Assembly: GCA_017612495.1 (NCBI GenBank)
Contig: JAGAFQ010000017.1
Coordinates: 1 to 5,937, forward strand
Source: Clostridia bacterium
Lineage (GTDB): Bacteria > Bacillota > Clostridia > Oscillospirales > CAG-272
Direction of reading: 5' to 3'
DNA: 5,937 bases
The notes under the pieces were generated by a model. That model did not search any database. It worked only from the letters and a program-made list of their open reading frames with translations, and had not been told where the DNA came from. Shown here in pieces: positions 4,873 to 5,937 of the stretch. Position numbers and translations under genes: made by a program. Positions within the stretch are counted from its first letter, which is position 1. Every line of letters begins with the position of its first letter.

Positions 4873-5825
4873 TTGAGATAGTTAATTATTCCGTTTGCTA
4901 TTCCCTCTGCCATGGATTGACGCCATTCGGCAGAAAGCATAAGAGTTGCCGCTTCTTTATTGGTGACGAAATCCGTTTCGATTATCACACTCGGTATCGA
5001 AATGTGGCTGAGGATGTAATATGCGTCAGCCTCTTTCATGGCATAGGTCCTTGCGGCTTTTCTTTGCGGCAGGGATGCCGTTATGCCTTTCGCTATCGCA
5101 TCTGCCAGATATGGAGTTTTTTCGGGACTGTTTATATCGCAGTAATAAATGCGCGTTCCCGATACATATTCTTCGCCGTATGAGTTGCAGTGGATCGATA
5201 CAAAATAGTCGAATTCGGGATGCGCGGCAACGTATTCGGCACGCTTCGGCGGATTGAACAGATATTTTGCGGTCTCGCCTTTGGGAATGGTCACTCCGTC
5301 ATGAGATAAAACACAGTTATATCCCTTGCCGATAAGATAATTCTGCACTCTTTTCGCAATATCGAACGTTATGTCTTTTTCACAGGTTTCGCCCAAAAAT
5401 TCCGACGACGTGCCGTTATCGTAAAAGCCGTGGCCCGGATCTATGCAGATAATTGGGTGATTGCCTCCGACGGGCGGCTCGGTCGATGCGGGAGTGATAA
5501 AGCTTTGAGGAAGATCGCTCGACGGTGACGATATATCGGAAGAAGACGAAACGGGATCGTCGCTGCTTTGCGGCGAGGCATCGTCGGACGACGCTATCAC
5601 CTCGCTTGACGGCTCGTCTGCGGGTCGGTTGTTCTTAACGCTCAAAGTGACGCTCACACAGATGACCAAAAGCAAAACGATTATCGAAAAAAACGTCACG
5701 GTCTGAAAAAAACGCTTTTGCCTTTTTTGTCTGTCAGCCCTTGCCCTTGCCGCATTTTTGCGGTTGAGCTCGGCAGACGATCTATTATATCCGCCGCCGT
5801 TTTGACGGTTGAAATTCTGATTCAT
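4869..5825 (-). CDS. Membrane-anchored zinc N-acetylmuramoyl-L-alanine amidase (Amidase_3)
   Basis: This enzyme cleaves the amide bond between N-acetylmuramic acid and L-alanine in peptidoglycan, for cell separation, wall turnover or spore processes. The 318-residue protein has a basic, Asn/Arg-rich cytoplasmic tail (1-40), a membrane helix at about 41-62, and a Ser/Asp/Pro-rich linker (about 70-120). The Amidase_3 domain runs from about 124 to the end. Expected zinc ligands are present: His132 in DPGHG, Glu149 in the CEKDI motif and His212 in SIHCNS. Glu283 in VIIETDFVTN sits at the catalytic glutamate position, so the enzyme looks active. It resembles the CwlD/AmiC catalytic domain but is longer than CwlD because of its anchor and linker. 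GGGAGA lies about 6 nt before ATG 5825. It has no cell-wall-binding repeats. It converges with htrA, and no operon partner is visible in the window. Confidence 0.94.
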   Translation of the reverse strand: MNQNFNRQNGGGYNRSSAELNRKNAARARADRQKRQKRFFQTVTFFSIIVLLLVICVSVTLSVKNNRPADEPSSEVIASSDDASPQSSDDPVSSSSDISSPSSDLPQSFITPASTEPPVGGNHPIICIDPGHGFYDNGTSSEFLGETCEKDITFDIAKRVQNYLIGKGYNCVLSHDGVTIPKGETAKYLFNPPKRAEYVAAHPEFDYFVSIHCNSYGEEYVSGTRIYYCDINSPEKTPYLADAIAKGITASLPQRKAARTYAMKEADAYYILSHISIPSVIIETDFVTNKEAATLMLSAEWRQSMAEGIANGIINYLK

Positions 5826-5856
5826 ATTTGTCTCCCGATTTTTCTTTTACAGTAAT

Positions 5857-5885
5857 AGTATCTCAAAAAAACGCAAAAAAATCAA
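5857..5885 (-). promoter_or_regulatory. Probable promoter of the amidase gene
   Basis: On the reverse strand TTGATT (5880-5885), a 17-nt spacer and GATACT (5857-5862) match sigma-A consensus at 4 of 6 positions in each box. The spacer is T-rich. A start near 5850 would give a leader of about 25 nt. It lies between the edge terminator and the gene, so the amidase is probably transcribed alone. Confidence 0.5.
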
Positions 5886-5907
5886 GTCTTTATTTTTTCC
5901 ATAAGCA

Positions 5908-5934
5908 AAAACGGACACAAAAAGTGTCCGTTTT
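5908..5934 (-). terminator. Intrinsic terminator of a minus-strand gene beyond the right edge
   Basis: AAAACGGACAC (5908-5918) and GTGTCCGTTTT (5924-5934) pair over 11 bp around an AAAAA loop. On the reverse strand the GC stem is followed by a T-run (GTTTTTG), as in an intrinsic terminator. No plus-strand gene precedes it, so it most likely ends a gene transcribed leftward from outside the window. It could also work in both directions, since T's flank both sides. Confidence 0.8.
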
Positions 5935-5937
5935 ATA

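Noticed and set aside
4851..5183. A 110-codon plus-strand open frame opposite the amidase
   Set aside because: It begins inside the terminator loop, is antisense to a well-supported amidase, and its Phe/Cys/Arg-rich composition looks like a reverse-frame artefact.
1..5937. CRISPR array, insertion sequence, tRNA or rRNA genes
   Set aside because: No spaced direct repeats, transposase-like frame, terminal inverted repeats flanking a gene, or cloverleaf/rRNA sequence was recognised on either strand.

Overview
The window looks like chromosomal DNA from a low-to-moderate GC Gram-positive bacterium of the class Clostridia. An Oscillospirales/Ruminococcaceae-like member is my guess, inferred from protein flavour and gene order and not proven. 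Supporting signs are the long (139-residue) Gram-positive form of ribosomal protein S12, an L7Ae-like gene directly ahead of rpsL, strong AGGAGG-type ribosome binding sites, near-consensus sigma-A promoters, and surface proteins with a single N-terminal membrane anchor.

Left half (1-2668, all minus strand): the streptomycin (str) operon, read right to left. A TTGACA-17-TATTAT promoter at 2640-2668 leads into a divergent L7Ae/YbxF-like small ribosomal protein. Next come rpsL (S12), an unusually long 190-nt intercistronic region, rpsG (S7, GTG start), and the first 380 codons of fusA (EF-G), which runs off the left edge. These are core translation genes: two 30S proteins, a probable RNA-binding accessory protein and the translocase.

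Middle (2683-3505): a RimJ/RimL-type GNAT acetyltransferase on the minus strand, with its own perfect-consensus sigma-A promoter. A 28-bp imperfect palindrome covers that promoter's -10 and start site. The rest of the 253-bp gap carries the leader of the divergent protease gene.

Right half (3506-5937): a membrane-anchored HtrA/DegP-type serine protease with one PDZ domain (plus strand) faces a membrane-anchored, zinc-dependent N-acetylmuramoyl-L-alanine amidase (minus strand). The two converge on a shared bidirectional terminator with a 21-bp perfect stem. A second terminator at the right edge probably ends a further minus-strand gene outside the window. Both proteins would act outside the membrane, one in protein quality control and one in cell-wall turnover.

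I found no mobile element, CRISPR array, tRNA, rRNA or evident new multi-gene system. The window is mostly ordinary housekeeping sequence. The points worth a second look are an arginine in S12 at the position equivalent to Lys88, the long rpsL-rpsG spacer, the divergent cysteine-rich L7Ae-like protein, and the symmetric promoter/operator-like structure ahead of the acetyltransferase.
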